The translations under genes and the position numbers were made by a program. The notes beneath the pieces were generated by a model. The model was not told the origin of the DNA and searched no databases. It saw only the letters and a list, made by a program, of their open reading frames with translations. From assembly GCF_040958095.1 (NCBI RefSeq), contig NC_091188.1, positions 39,667,734 to 39,731,733 on the forward strand: a stretch of 64,000 nt of DNA. The letters run 5' to 3'. Positions 18,345 through 30,500 of the stretch are shown one piece after another (the first letter of the stretch is position 1; each line of letters starts with the position of its first letter). This stretch comes from Procambarus clarkii (taxonomy: Eukaryota > Arthropoda > Malacostraca > Decapoda > Cambaridae).

Positions 18345-19720
18345 GCTGGGCACTACCACATTGGAAGTGAGGAAACATTTCTTTCTTCACAACCAATGTG
18401 TTTCTCCAACACACCGGTTGGAGAAACAGGCAAGAGTAACTGGTAGGGTGCTCCAGTGGATAAGGGAGTACCTAAGCAATAGAAAGCAGAGTTATAGGAG
18501 AGGTGAGACCTCAGACTGGCACGATGTCACCAGCGGAGTCCCACAGGGTTCAGTACTCGGACCTATCTTGTTTCTGATATACATAAATGGTCTTCCAGAG
18601 GGTATAGACTCATTCCTCTCAATGTATGCTGATGATGCCAAAATTATGAGAAGGATTAAGACAGAGGACAGAATGAGGTTTCAAGAAGACCTGGACAAAC
18701 TGAAGGAATGGTCCAACAAATGGTTGTTAAGAGTTTAACCTGAGCAAATGTAAAGTAATGAAGATATAGTAGGTGTAGGGAGCAGGGGACTAGATACAAG
18801 GTACCATGCGGGAGATTAAATTATTCAAGAATCAGAGTGTGAGAAAGACCTGGGGGTTGATATCATGCCAGACGTCATAAGTCAATATTGACTTTACGAA
18901 TTTGCGAGAACGGGTTGCAGACTTATCCCCTGAAGCCCACATCAAGAGGATATCATCAGTGGCACATGGCAGATTGGCCAACATAAGAACGGCCTTTGGA
19001 AACTTGTGTAAGGAATCATTCAGAACCTTGTATACCACATAGGTCAGACCAATCCTCGAGTATGCAGCTCCAGCATGGAGTCCGTATCTTGTCAAGCACA
19101 AGACTAAATTGGAGAAGATTCAGAGGTACGCCACCAGGCTAGTACCTGAGTTGAGGGGTATGAGCTATGAGGAGAGACTACGGGAACTAAATCTCACGTT
19201 GCTGGAAGACAGAAGTTAGGAGAGACTTGATCACCACATACGAGATTCTCAGAGGAATTGATAGGGTAGATAAAGACAGTTTATTTAACACAAGGGGCAC
19301 ATGTACTAAAGGACACAGGTGAAAATTGAGTACCCAAATGAGCCAAAGAGACATTAGAAATAAACAAATTTATTGTCAGAGTAGTTGACAAATGGAATGC
19401 ATTAATAAATAAATAAATAAATGTTTATTTAGGTAAGGTACATACAAGAAATTTTTACAAAGATTGGTTGACTTATAGGTAGAGCTAGTACATACAATGC
19501 CTAAAGCCACTATTACGCAAAGCGTTATTAGGAAGTTGTGTGGTGGAGGCAGACTCCACATACAGTTTCAAATGTAGATAAGATAGAGCCCAATAGACTC
19601 TGACATCTGTACACTGGTTTATTGACAGTTGAAAAGCGGGAACAAGAGCCAAGGCCCGGCCCCGCAAGCACAATTAAGTGAGTACTGGACTAGCAACCTG
19701 TCAGTGCCAAACGTTTCAAT
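18345..19720 (+). pseudogene. Degenerate CR1-like LINE, RT and C-terminus
   Basis: The open part 18,390-18,738 encodes VLQWIREYLSNRKQSYRRG, DVTSGVPQGSVLGPILFLIY and the active site SMYADDAKI. The next region, with stops and shifts, reads HIKRISSVAHGRLANIRTAF, VRPILEYAAPAWSPYLVKHK and KIQRYATRLVPELRGMSYEE. The last part resembles a 'VVDKWNAL' close. The element is 5'-truncated and a family A LINE tail is inserted in its C-terminus. Clade assignment within the CR1/L2 group is uncertain. Confidence 0.75.
19404..19530 (-). mobile_element. LINE family A 3' tail nested in the CR1-like LINE
   Basis: Starts with an (ATAA)n run and carries 'gtttatttaggtaaggtaca', 'gctagtacatacaatgccta' and 'aagccactattacgcaaagc'. 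It splits the C-terminal coding part of the host LINE between WNAL and the following EVVVEAD-like residues. Confidence 0.8.
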
Positions 19721-19794
19721 TATTAAACTCCTGTCCATTCCAGACATTGAGGGAGTTTTTCTTAACTAGGTGGTCGATTTGTCAAAATCAATCG

Positions 19795-19945
19795 CAAGTT
19801 ACAAAATGATATTCCATTCACCTGGGCTCTAGGAGATTCGAACTGTGGACCCCATGAGTGTGAGGCCGAAGCTCTATCGACCGAGCTATTGAGTAGTCCT
19901 TGAGGTTATCTTGAGATGATTTCGGGGCTGTAGTGTCCTAATAAG
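19795..19945 (-). repeat. tRNA-derived SINE head plus dispersed repeat block
   Basis: On the minus strand the sequence contains an A-box-like 'tagctcggtcgatagagc' and a B-box-like 'agttcgaatctcc', spaced as in a tRNA gene, but 'cagggtgaa'-type sequence follows instead of an acceptor stem end. 19,903-19,945 carries 'ttatcttgagatgatttcgg', the block also at 6,345. Confidence 0.6.
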
Positions 19946-20280
19946 GAAGAATGTTTATTTCCACGGAAGAGTGCATGGTAATTTATTTTACAAAATGATA
20001 GTTTACAGCTTATGTAATTGGCCGGCTCAACACTCCCAGAGACATATTCATACCTTATTAATTAGGTGTTGACTCGGCTCCAGGCGCTGAATAGTGTGGT
20101 TCCCTTGTCGGATTTAGCTTTCACCTCACAGCAGCCACACATGGCTAACTATGTGCAGGCTATTCGGGTGTGGGGTATTGTACACCGTGATGCAAGATGA
20201 GTTTGTGGTGATGGTACAATCACAATGAACTGGGTAAATACATGGCACAATGATACACAGTACTCAGATGTATAATAATG

Positions 20281-21120
20281 TGGTCTTTGTATGATCTTTT
20301 CTAATGTGGCCTTTATACAAGATCATACAAAGATCACATTAGACAAGATCATACAATAGATCACATTTTATACTTGCCCTGGCTGCTACTAGGTACATAG
20401 AAACTAGTGATCCATGCCCACGTCATATGAATTGTCAACCACACTATCGTGGAAATAACTATTTCCATGGCACTAGGAGATTTGAACCGCCGACTCCACA
20501 AGCGTGAGGCAGAAGCTCTATCACTGTACAAATGAGACAGCCATAATAGGAAAGATTTCAGAGGCAACAAGTTGTTGCCCAATTGAAATTTCAGTTGGGC
20601 AGCAGTTTGTTGCCTCTGGAATCTTTCCAGAGGCAACACATTGTATGATCTTTGGGCCACATTGTGTGATCTTGTCTAATGTGGTCTGTTGTATGATCTT
20701 GTCCAGTGTGGTCTGTTGTATGATCTTGTCCAGTGTGGTCTGTTGTATGATCTTGTCCAGTGTGGTCTGTTGTATGATCTTGTCCAGTGTGGTCTGTTGT
20801 ATGATCTTGTCCAATGTGGTCTGTTGTATGATCTTGTCCAGTGTGGTCTGTTGTATGATCTTGTCCAGTGTGGTCTGTTGTATGATCTTGTCCAGTGTGG
20901 TCTGTTGTATGATCTTGTCCAGTGTGGTCTGTTGTATGATCTTGTCCAATGTGGTTGTTGCATAAGCTTATCTAATGCAGTATTTGTATGATCTTGTCTA
21001 ATGTGGTATTTGATCTTGTCTTATGTGATCTTTATATAATCTTGTATAAACACCACATTATACAAGATCATATGAATACATTAGAAATGATGATACAACA
21101 GACCACATTAGCCACAATAA
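20281..21120. repeat. 27-bp minisatellite with inverted flanking copies
   Basis: Core array at about 20,660-20,960: around ten near-perfect tandem copies of a 27-bp unit containing 'gatcttgtccagtgtggtct'. Because 27 is a multiple of three, it stays open in several frames and gives a false repeated peptide (CGLLYDLVQ or DKIIQQTTL). Diverged copies in both orientations flank it at 20,281-20,360 and 20,990-21,115, where 'acaagatcatac' pairs with 'gtatgatcttgt'. Confidence 0.9.
20395..20535 (-). repeat. tRNA-derived SINE head (second copy)
   Basis: On the minus strand 'gtgatagagcttctgcctcacg' and 'ggttcaaatctcctagtgcc' mirror the copy at 19.8 kb. It is followed by 'tatttccacgatagtgtgg'. No intact tRNA cloverleaf is possible, so this is not annotated as tRNA. 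Confidence 0.6.
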
Positions 21121-21311
21121 TATGATAAACCCATATACATTTTTCTGCTGCATTATGTTGGGAATTATGAAATATTTGGTCACTAAAATATCAGTTAACT
21201 TGTGAAACCCTTATGTGTTTTCTGAAAACAATTAGCAATCAGTGCACGTGTTAAAAGCTAGTTATTTTCTTAGATAAAACAAAAACAGGCTCTTTAAAAA
21301 TGATTAACAGC

Positions 21312-21503
21312 TCAGCTCTTGTTCATAGTTTGATTCAACAGTTGAGGCAGGGCGAACCAGGCATCAACGTCCCTGACACCAAGAAACTTATAGCCCTGCG
21401 ACTGCATGTACTCTCGGAGAACACCTTCGCCCTCTGGGATGTGGTTGATCTCCACACACAGGAGCCGGATCTTGATCTTGTCCCAAGGGAGAGTCCGCAA
21501 CAC
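21312..21503 (-). CDS. Star-like gene, exon 5 (terminal)
   Basis: 63 codons plus TGA, phase 0, acceptor ggtgacag/GTGTTGCGG. It encodes VLRTLPWDKIKIRLLCVEIN, HIPEGEGVLREYMQSQGYKF and LGVRDVDAWFALPQLLNQTM. It joins in frame to DIKGDEMK of exon 4, 25.8 kb away. The family continues there with a 'VL+T+PW.K' block, which supports the join. The plus-strand open frame over the same bases is a shadow. Confidence 0.85.
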   Translation of the reverse strand: MLRTLPWDKIKIRLLCVEINHIPEGEGVLREYMQSQGYKFLGVRDVDAWFALPQLLNQTMNKS

Positions 21504-24500
21504 CTGTCACCAAGAAACATGTATTGATATTTTAGATATTGTAAATAGGATAGGTATACAATTGAGTGGGAAACCTAGTGTTCATCGATGAAGTTGACAT
21601 TTTGAGAATGAAGTTTGACTCTTCAATGACCATGAAAAGACTTGTGCTTATCCTAGCAAGCATGGCAGGCAAGAAATTAACTGCCTTAAATCAAATCTCA
21701 TACCTTCTTTACATCAGAGGCTGCAAAACCCTATACGAGGCCCAGGTTTGCTCCCATCTTGAATACGCACCGCTCTCCCGGAAGGCTTATGATGATATAT
21801 TAGACTTGTACCCAAGATTAACCATGTAATGTATCAATTATACAATGTGTGTATGTGATGTAACTATATAACCTGAGCTTGTAAAAGCACCTTAAATCAC
21901 CTTCAGTGATTAAGTGCTTAATTGCACACTAGTTTCTCTATCAGCTATCTCACCTGAAGGTGGAGAATCATGCGAGATGATTTCTCCAGTCTTGATCAGT
22001 CAGCGCATCAGAGCCTTCAACACTGCATAGATGTATGTTGGCGTATATTCCATTATGTATAAGGGAAGTGTTCTCAAGGTTCCCCATCTGTCTCAGTTTT
22101 GTGGACAACCAGAAGTTTGCAATCACAGTACAAGGCACTCAGCAATCAACAGTCTCATGCAGGCTGTGTCTTTTTCAAAAACTTCAATCCATCATTTTTT
22201 TTTTAGATATATACAAGAGTTGTTACATTCTTGTACAGCCACTAGTACGCCTGGCGTTTCCTGCTTGATGGGGTTCTGGGAGTTCTACTCCCCAAGCCCG
22301 GCCCGAGGCCAGGCTCGACATGTGAGGTCGTGAGGTTTCGGGCAGGTCCCTGGAATACAATCCCCGCCAGGAAGAATCGTTTTTACATCCAAGTACCCAT
22401 TTTACTGTTGAGTTAAACAGAGGCTACAGTTAAGGATTTGAGCCCAGTAAATCCTCCCCGGCCAGGATACGAATCCATGACAAAGCGCTCATGAAACGCT
22501 GTAGTCTTACCACTACACCACGGAGACTGTGATCATTGATCATTCATTCCTAGGCAGACTTGCATTTGGAACACATTTGCTCAACATGTAGATATACTTA
22601 AAATCAAGACAAATAACCAGAGGAAGGCTTTAGCACACAGTTGGCTCATGATTCATCTTGATCCCTACTTGATTGTTACTTAGCATTAAATTTTAGTTAC
22701 TCATAATGATAAAATAAAATAAAAAACCAGCGTTGAATGTAATGAAACGTCATTTTCTGGGTGAGTCCCGGAGGCTCCCCAGAGCTATCCATGGCTGATA
22801 TGGATACCCTAACTATTTTGCATCAGTCGATGTGGGTGGAGTTCTAGGTCTACCGGGGACCACGAGCCAGAACCTGGCCCCCTCAAAGAGGCACGGGGAG
22901 CAATGGCCCATATAAATGCACATGATTTGGAGCATTCTATATCTGCCATAGACCGGGACAGGCACCCTGAAAGGTAAGCGCCACAAAACAAACCCCTATT
23001 CTGGTTAACAACAAAAATCGACAAACGAGTGGACAGAACTCCCCCAGGAAAACGAACTAACAAGCATGACGTCACACGAGCCGCATGTCTGCGCAGCTCC
23101 CCCCCTCCCCAGGAGAGGGAAGGGGGAGCCCCAGACCCCCACGCCGGCGATCCCCGCCCCAGTTCTGAGGCTGGATATCAAAACCGCGAAAAAAACGCCG
23201 ACCGGAGGGCGGGAGGGTGCCGGGGAGCCTCCGGGACTCACCCAGAAAATGGCATTTCATTACATTCAACGCTGGTTTTCTGGGGGGAGCCCCTACGGCT
23301 CCCCGGAGCTACTTCACCAAAGACTACCTAAGAAAACAAGGGGACATACCCGGGAGGTGGTCTGCGAACCACTCCTCAACACGAAGTCGAGACAACAACC
23401 CAAGGACCACTCCGGAAAGCAGCAGGCACATCATTCACCAGAAAAAGGGAGAATGGCCACAGACGAAGAAACCTATGACCACGACCATAGGAGCCAAAAA
23501 CCACTGTGCCTGAGAAGAGCATGAAGCTCTGCCACACGACCCCCAGAGGCCAATGCCAACATAAAAAGAGCCGAGGCAAAGCAAACCTGACCCCAAGGAG
23601 CCACAACCACCATGGAGATGAAAAACAGGAGAGCACCCTGTCCAAAGACCAGGACGGCACAGGCAGTGCATAAGCAGGCCGGAGGTGAAACAATGCACGA
23701 GACAGCCTGCGAAACGGAGCAGAAGGAACATCGATACCGAAAGCTAGCAGCAGAAACCAAGGTGCCAGACCCAGGAACGGCCCCAAGCGCCTCTACATCC
23801 TCCGCAAGCCAATCCTATGACAGCCCCAGGAGGGAAAAGAAAATGCAGGCCCAAAACCAAAATGCCACAAGCGTGCAAGTCCACCACCACAAGTGCAGCC
23901 AACAGGGGAAGGAACCCGCATAAGGAGCTGCCCCGCACCAACATCCCGCAGAAGGGCAGGAGCGAAAAGACTCATTAAGAGGAGCAAAATCGCCCCCAGG
24001 AAAACGAGTAGCGCCGAGACAGCGCGAAGAGAAGAGATATGCAGAAAAGAACAAGAAGGCCAAACACCCAGAAGCTGCCGGGAATAGAACCCACAAGCCC
24101 TAGAAAGGACCGGAGGGAAGAAGCAAAACCGTCCCGAACCTTCGAGAACAAAAAGAAGCAAACACAAAGGATGAAGGCACAAAAACCCCGTCTCACCCGA
24201 GACCAAAAGTCATGCAGAAACCCCAAGAAGAGGGGGACATGACGGAGAAGGCCCATCCCGGAAAAAAGGGGCAAAGACCGTAGAAAAGCACCCATCGACA
24301 GGACGGAAACAACGGACACAATGGACAAGGAAACCGAGCCCAGGGAGGGGCCGACGCCCACAAAGCACGTGCGGAGAGGGGGAACGGAAAACCCCACACC
24401 ACAAAGCCGCAAGCCCCGCCCAGAGGGGTAAAAATACCCCGGCGGGGACCAACGGGGCCTGAGGCCCCTCATGTTAGCCCCACCCCAGCCCCGGGAACCC

Positions 24501-27500
24501 ACCCTGCAGGCCCCGGGGCCGAGCTGTCCCCTCAAAGCCCCAGCGTCAAGAAAAACCCCGGGGCAGCCGGGAAAAACACTAAGGAAGGGAGCCCACTAGG
24601 CTCTGGAACTAGAACCGAAACCGGAGGATAGGTGAGGGGCGAGATGAAGACCCCAAGCTCATCCCCAGCCAGCACAACGAGGCGAGGACAAGACAGAAAA
24701 TCCAAGGAACATGGAAAAACCAGGCCCGGCACAGCAAGACCGGTAATTAAGGAAGGAGGGCCCCAGAGGGAGCACGGAAGGGCCGAACATAATGCCACAG
24801 CCAACCCCGACACGCAGCTGCAGTACCAAAACCGCAGCAAAACGTCACCACACTCCCCGAGGAAGCGACAGAAGATAGATAAATCGTACATGAGTGACAC
24901 ACAAGGGGACACAGGCGGAAACCGAGCACCCAACTGAGCCACAGGGACGGTAGAAGAAATGTGTGCAGTGAAACAGGCAATTGAAGGAACACATTAGACA
25001 GCCCAACTTGGGCTGACCCTACACACAGCCCCAAGAGCAGAGACGAGAGCGCCCATGAAGCACAGAAACCGCTCGACAGGCAAACAACTGGGAAGAGGCG
25101 GAACCAAAGAGCCAGAGCCCAATCCTGCAAGCACAAGGAGGCGAGCACAAAACACCCTTGACACAGGAAAACATACCACCAAACAGGCACCCCCACCATT
25201 GCACTGCGGAACAAGGTGGAGGCGGGGCCCCGAACTCAAGCAAGGTTAGACAAGCATAGGAGAGGGGCAGGAGGAGTACAGGCAGGAGCCGCCTCGGAAG
25301 GGACAAGAGGCCACCCACAGACACCCGTGAACCGAGGAAGGAATCAGGTGGAGAGAACAAGAGCTGCCCAGTATGGGCTATAATAGCCCTGCAGTAGGCA
25401 CCTCGGGTGATACGGGTCACGTTCTCAAGTACGTATGTACACCCATTCCTACTTCCAAAAACAAAAACGGCATCAGGACAAAGGAGACGCCAAACTGCAC
25501 CAACTCACCTGCAGAACTTAGGCGCTGAAGGGCCATGACGCAAGCTTTCGAGTCCGTAGCCGCCGGAGGCGGCCAGGGCGCCCATGCTGGAGAGGAGGGG
25601 AGAGGCGAAGGAGGCTCCCCACCCTAGAACGCAGGGAAAAACCTCATGACTTCCCCACAGCGGTACCCCAGAACACCCCCAAAAGCAACGGGGCACGGAT
25701 TGGATTAAGAAAAGATCGAGAGGCGAAGCCCCCCCCCCCAAAGAGAAAATGGAAGCAGAACACGTGTGCACACCGCCCGGAACCAAAACAAACTCCCACG
25801 GCACATGCGCAGAACGCGAAAGAACAGTAGCCCAACAAGGTGAGAAGTAGCCTAACCAGGCGAGAAGTAGCCCAACCGGCTACAAGGAGCCCAACAAGGC
25901 GAGAAGTAGCCCAACTGGCGACAAGCAGCCCAACTGGCGACAAGCAGCCCAAACTGCTACAAGGAGCCCAACTGGTGACAAGCAGCCCAAACTGCTACAA
26001 GGAGCCCAACCGGCTACAAGGAGCCCAAAATGGCTACAAGGAGCCCAAACGGCTACAAAGAGCCCAACCTGTCCAGAACAGAAGGAACCAGTATGGAGGT
26101 AAACTCCAGGACACGCAGGAGATAAGCCGCAAAGGCCAACCGCACCGCAAGCGAAGAGATGCGGTTAGCCGAAAACCTCCGGAAGACGGAACCGAAGAAA
26201 CCACAGGGACACGGAACCGAAGAAACCACAGGGACACGGAACCGAACCCGGGGAGGAGCAGAACCCAACCCCAAACCGTACGCAGAGAGGGGAAAGAAAA
26301 CCCCACTCCTCACAACAGTAAGCCCCGCTCAGAAGGACGGAAATCCAGGCGGGGCGCAATGGAGCCCAAGGCCGCTCCTCCCCAGCCCCAGGAGGCTTTA
26401 CACCAGGCCTCGGGGCCAAGTCGACATCCAAAGCCCCGGCCCCACAAGAAAAAGCCGGGGCAGCCGAGAGAGCTGGAAGAGAAGGGGCCCACTGGTCAGA
26501 CCCCGGAGCATCGGCCGTAGGAATAGACTCGTATGCCTCCGCAGCTACCCCGGACGGGGTAACCCCCGAAACTGCCCAAGTCTCAAAACTTCTAACCCCG
26601 CCCCGACCCCGAAGCCTACAGATGCGTAGGGGCCGGAAGCAGGAGGGGGAAAAACAAGGGGGGCGTGGAAGAACCAAGGCCGAAGTGACCAAAACCCCCA
26701 AGTCTGGGTCCCTACACAAGCGGGGCAGCATCGGGGCGTCCGGGGAAGCGACAAACCTGAGCGCGTTGCAACATCCTATCCTGCAACGCGCGAGCTGCAT
26801 GCACCCACGGGAATTCATCAGCAGACTTGGTGAATGGAGTCACGAACAAGCAACAAAGCTCGCAGGACTCGGGGTCGAATGTGTCACCGACCCAACAGGC
26901 AGCATGACGAAGGCAAAAACAAGGAGTCACTCAGACAAAGGGACAGAGCAACCCTCAACTCGCACAAAGCGAGAGGGGACGCAAGGGTCTCAACTATCGG
27001 ACGCGAGAGACCCCGGGGGGTTTCCCAGGGCCCCCTAGACTGGGCCTGCTAAGGGTTATCCCAGGCAGGGCACTGCTAACCGGCGTCCCAAACTACCAAG
27101 CAAACTGCTAAAGCTGAACCCACGGGACGTGTCCACCCGTGAGGGCGAAGCAGGGGGTGCCACCACACAAACGAACCTAATATACGGGGGGGGGGGGCAC
27201 AAGGCAGACCCCCCTACCAGGCAAAAACAAATATAAAAGAAAAACCACACAAGTTTTGTCATTTAAGTTTATCATGCCCGAAACGCTTTGCGTAATAGTG
27301 GCTTTAGGCATTGTATGTACTAGCTATACCTATAAGTCAAACAATCCTTGTAAATATTTATTGTATGTATGTACCTTACCTAAATAAAATTGTATTGTAT
27401 TGTATTGTAAGTGGACAACGTACCCAGAGGGAACAGAGCCGGCCGCTGTCATAGGTGAAAACTAGCTACGCAGTACCCTGCGCCCCACCAGTGCTATAAC

Positions 27501-30500
27501 TACCACTTACCCCAAGGTAAACAAGGGAGTAAAACCCCCAAACACTCGGGGCGGCCAAACGCCAAGCAGCGAAAAGCCAACAGAGGTAGACCCAAGGTGA
27601 CGTGGAAGGCAACCCCAAGCCCCAAGGGCGGTACTTACAGGGCACTCAGGGAAGGTGACCCTAAGCACATGCAGCCCGAGTACCTCAGAATACTACTCCA
27701 GCTCACACGACCACCGTAAGAGCAGCACTGCAAACAAGTCATAGCACTGAGACAAGACCGGAGCTGGAGCCACACGACCGTGCATTATCCCATCAGCCGA
27801 GGAACTGAGGCGGGGATCGCCGGCGCGGGGGTCTGGGGCTCCCCCTTCCCTCTCCTGGGGAGGGGGGGAGCTGCGCAGACATGCGGTGCGGCTCGTGTGA
27901 CGTCATGCTTGTTAGTTCGTTTTCCTGGGGGAGTTCTGTCCACTCGTTTGTCGATTTTTGTTGTTAACCAGAATAGGGGTTTGTTTTGTGGCGCTTACCT
28001 TTCTTGGTGCCTGTCCCGGTCTATGGCAGATATAGAATGCTCCAAATCACATGTGCCATTGATCAAAGGCCCACAATCATATGGGCCATTGCTCCCCGTG
28101 CCTCTCTGAGGGGGTCAGGTTCTGGCTCGTGGTCCCCGGTAGGCCTAGAACTCCACCCACATTGACTGATGCAAAACAGTTAGGGTATCCATATCAGCCA
28201 CGGATAGCTCCGGGGAGCCGTAGGGGCTCCCCCAAGAAATAAAATGTTTATTCAGGTAAGGTACATACATACAAGAGATTTTACATAATTTGATCGATTT
28301 ATAGATAGAGCTAGTACATACAATGCCTAAAGCCACTATTACGCAAAGCGTTTCGGGCAGGAAAAACATTAATGACTAAAACTTAATACTAATTGAGTAT
28401 AAAGAATAAAATGTATTGAGAACAAATAAAAATAAAGAAAAAAAAGGGGGAAACATGGCTCAAAATGCAGCACAAATATAATTAGGTCGACAAACAGCGT
28501 TGTTTAAGAAAACAGACATGGGTTGACAATAGGGGGGTAAGGTAGGTTACAGGGAATTAATTAGGTAGTGCTTCGTTTTTATCTTAAACTGGTTGAGAGA
28601 GGTACAGTCTTTAACATGGTTGGGAAGGTCATTCCACATTCTGGGTCCCTTGATTTGTAGAGCATTTCTAGTTTGATTAAGTCGTACTCTTGGAATATCA
28701 AAACTGAATTTATTTCTGGTGTGGTGCTCATGGGATCTGTTACAACCTTCAATGAAGCTTTTGAGGTCAGGATTGGCATTACAGTTCAGCGTTTTATATA
28801 TGTATAATTCACATGAGAGAATGTGCAGTGACTTAATATCTAACATATTCAGAGATTTGAGTAGGGGTACCGAGTGATGTCTGGGGCCAGAGTTGGATAT
28901 TGTCCTAATAGCAGCTTTGTGTTGAGTAATTAGAGGACGTAAATGATTTTGGGTAGTAGAACCCCAAGCACAAATACCATAGTTGAGATATGGATAGATG
29001 AGGGAGTAATAGAGCGTCACCAGGGCATGGCGTGGTACATAATATCTGATCTTAGAAAGAATGCCAACAGTTTTTGAAACTTTTTTGATATATTTAGAAT
29101 GTGTCCCTGGAAATTCAGCTTGTGGTCAAAGAGAACGCCAAGGAATTTGCCATCTAATTTGTTACAAATTTGGGTATTGTTTATTCTGAGATTTATTTGA
29201 TTAGAGGATTTATTGCCAAACAGAATATAGAAAGTTTTGTCAATATTAAGGGTGAGTTTGTTGGCCGTTAGCCAAAGATGGACTTTATTTAGTTCAGTAT
29301 TTACTGTGGCATTTAGAGCAAGGGGTCAGGACTGGAGTAAATGAAGGTTGTGTCGTCAGCAAATAGAATTCGTTTGAGGTGTTGGGAGGCATTTGGAAGG
29401 TCATTAATGTAGATGAGAAAGAGGAGAGGGCCAAGTATGCTGCCCTGAGGAACACCGATGTTGATGGATAGGGTGGGAGAAATTGAATTATTCACAGAAA
29501 CATACTGGAGCCTGTCAGTAAGGTAAGATTTGAAGTATTGCAGGGAGTGTCCTCTGACCCCATAATGATGTAATTTAAGAAGAAGGTTTTGGTGGTTGAC
29601 AGTGTCAAAAGCCTTACGCAGGTCCACAAATAACCCAACAGGGAACTCATTTTTATCAAGAGCTACATGAATCAAGTTAATCATACTAATAAGTGCATCG
29701 TTAGTGCTTTTTTTGGGTCTGAAGCCATATTGACAAGAGCTAAGTATATTGTGTTTGGCTAGATAAGAGTAAAGCTGCTTGTAGATTAGTTTTTCAAATA
29801 TTTTTGACAAGTTAGGCAGGATTGATATAGGTCTGTAGTTGTTAACATCTGTGAGATCACCACATTTGTGGACAGGGGTTACTCTCGCTTTTTTTTTTAG
29901 AATATCTGGAAAGGTTTGGAGTTCAAGTGACTTGTTGAAGAGCAAAGCAATAGCAGGGGCTAAAGATCTGGAGGCTTTTTTGTAGATTAAAGTTGGTATC
30001 TCCTCAAGGGCACTAGACTTGGTTTTAAGGGAAAGGATTATCTCATTAACGTCAGTGGAATTAGTAGGCTTTAGGTACAGAGACTGTGGATAGGTACCTG
30101 TAAGATAGTCCTTAACATCAGAACTGGAAGATGGAATATCATTTGCAAGGGATGACCCAATGGAAAAGAAGAACCTATTGAACTCAATAGCAGAATCAGA
30201 GGCTGAAAGCTGACCATCGTTATTGGACAGGAGTGTTGGTTTGTTATTTAAAATCTTCTTAGATCCCAATATTTGTGAAATTGTGCTCCAAGTTTTTTTA
30301 ATGTTGCTCTTTATTTGGGTAAATTTATCCTCGTAGTATTTAGTTTTGACTCGTCTAATTATTTTAGATAGCAATAACGAGTAATTCTTTGAGAATTCTT
30401 TGGAGACAATTCCTAACCTATACTTCTTCTAATGATTAATAAATAAAAAGCTTACAAAAAATAAGCTTCAAGGGACAGGTTTCTGAGGAGCAGATGTAGA

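Larger units (their letters stand above)
22725..28239 (-). mobile_element. DIRS-like element (copy 2), minus strand, RT missing
   Basis: Read on the minus strand: left terminal repeat 28,239-27,790, leader, gag-like region, a 19-bp tandem array, a second gag-like region, a tyrosine-recombinase fragment (about 23,800-23,376), internal complementary region, right terminal repeat ending at 22,725. No reverse transcriptase or RNase H motif is found on either strand between 23.4 and 27.8 kb. It is therefore a deletion or rearrangement derivative. A family A LINE inserted exactly beside its left end at 28,240. Confidence 0.85.

Noticed and set aside
19795..19895. tRNA gene on the minus strand
   Set aside because: A-box and B-box words are present but the acceptor stem cannot be closed. 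The same sequence recurs with other flanks, as expected for a SINE.
20660..20960. CRISPR-like array
   Set aside because: Units are directly adjacent with no unique spacers, and the host is an animal.
20504..20991. Repeat proteins with a CGLLYDLVQ or DKIIQQTTL unit
   Set aside because: They are translations of a 27-bp minisatellite, open on both strands because the unit length is a multiple of three.
23801..25830. Host genes in the GC-rich block of DIRS copy 2
   Set aside because: Many overlapping frames on both strands, no domain, and flanked on both sides by DIRS parts in consistent orientation.
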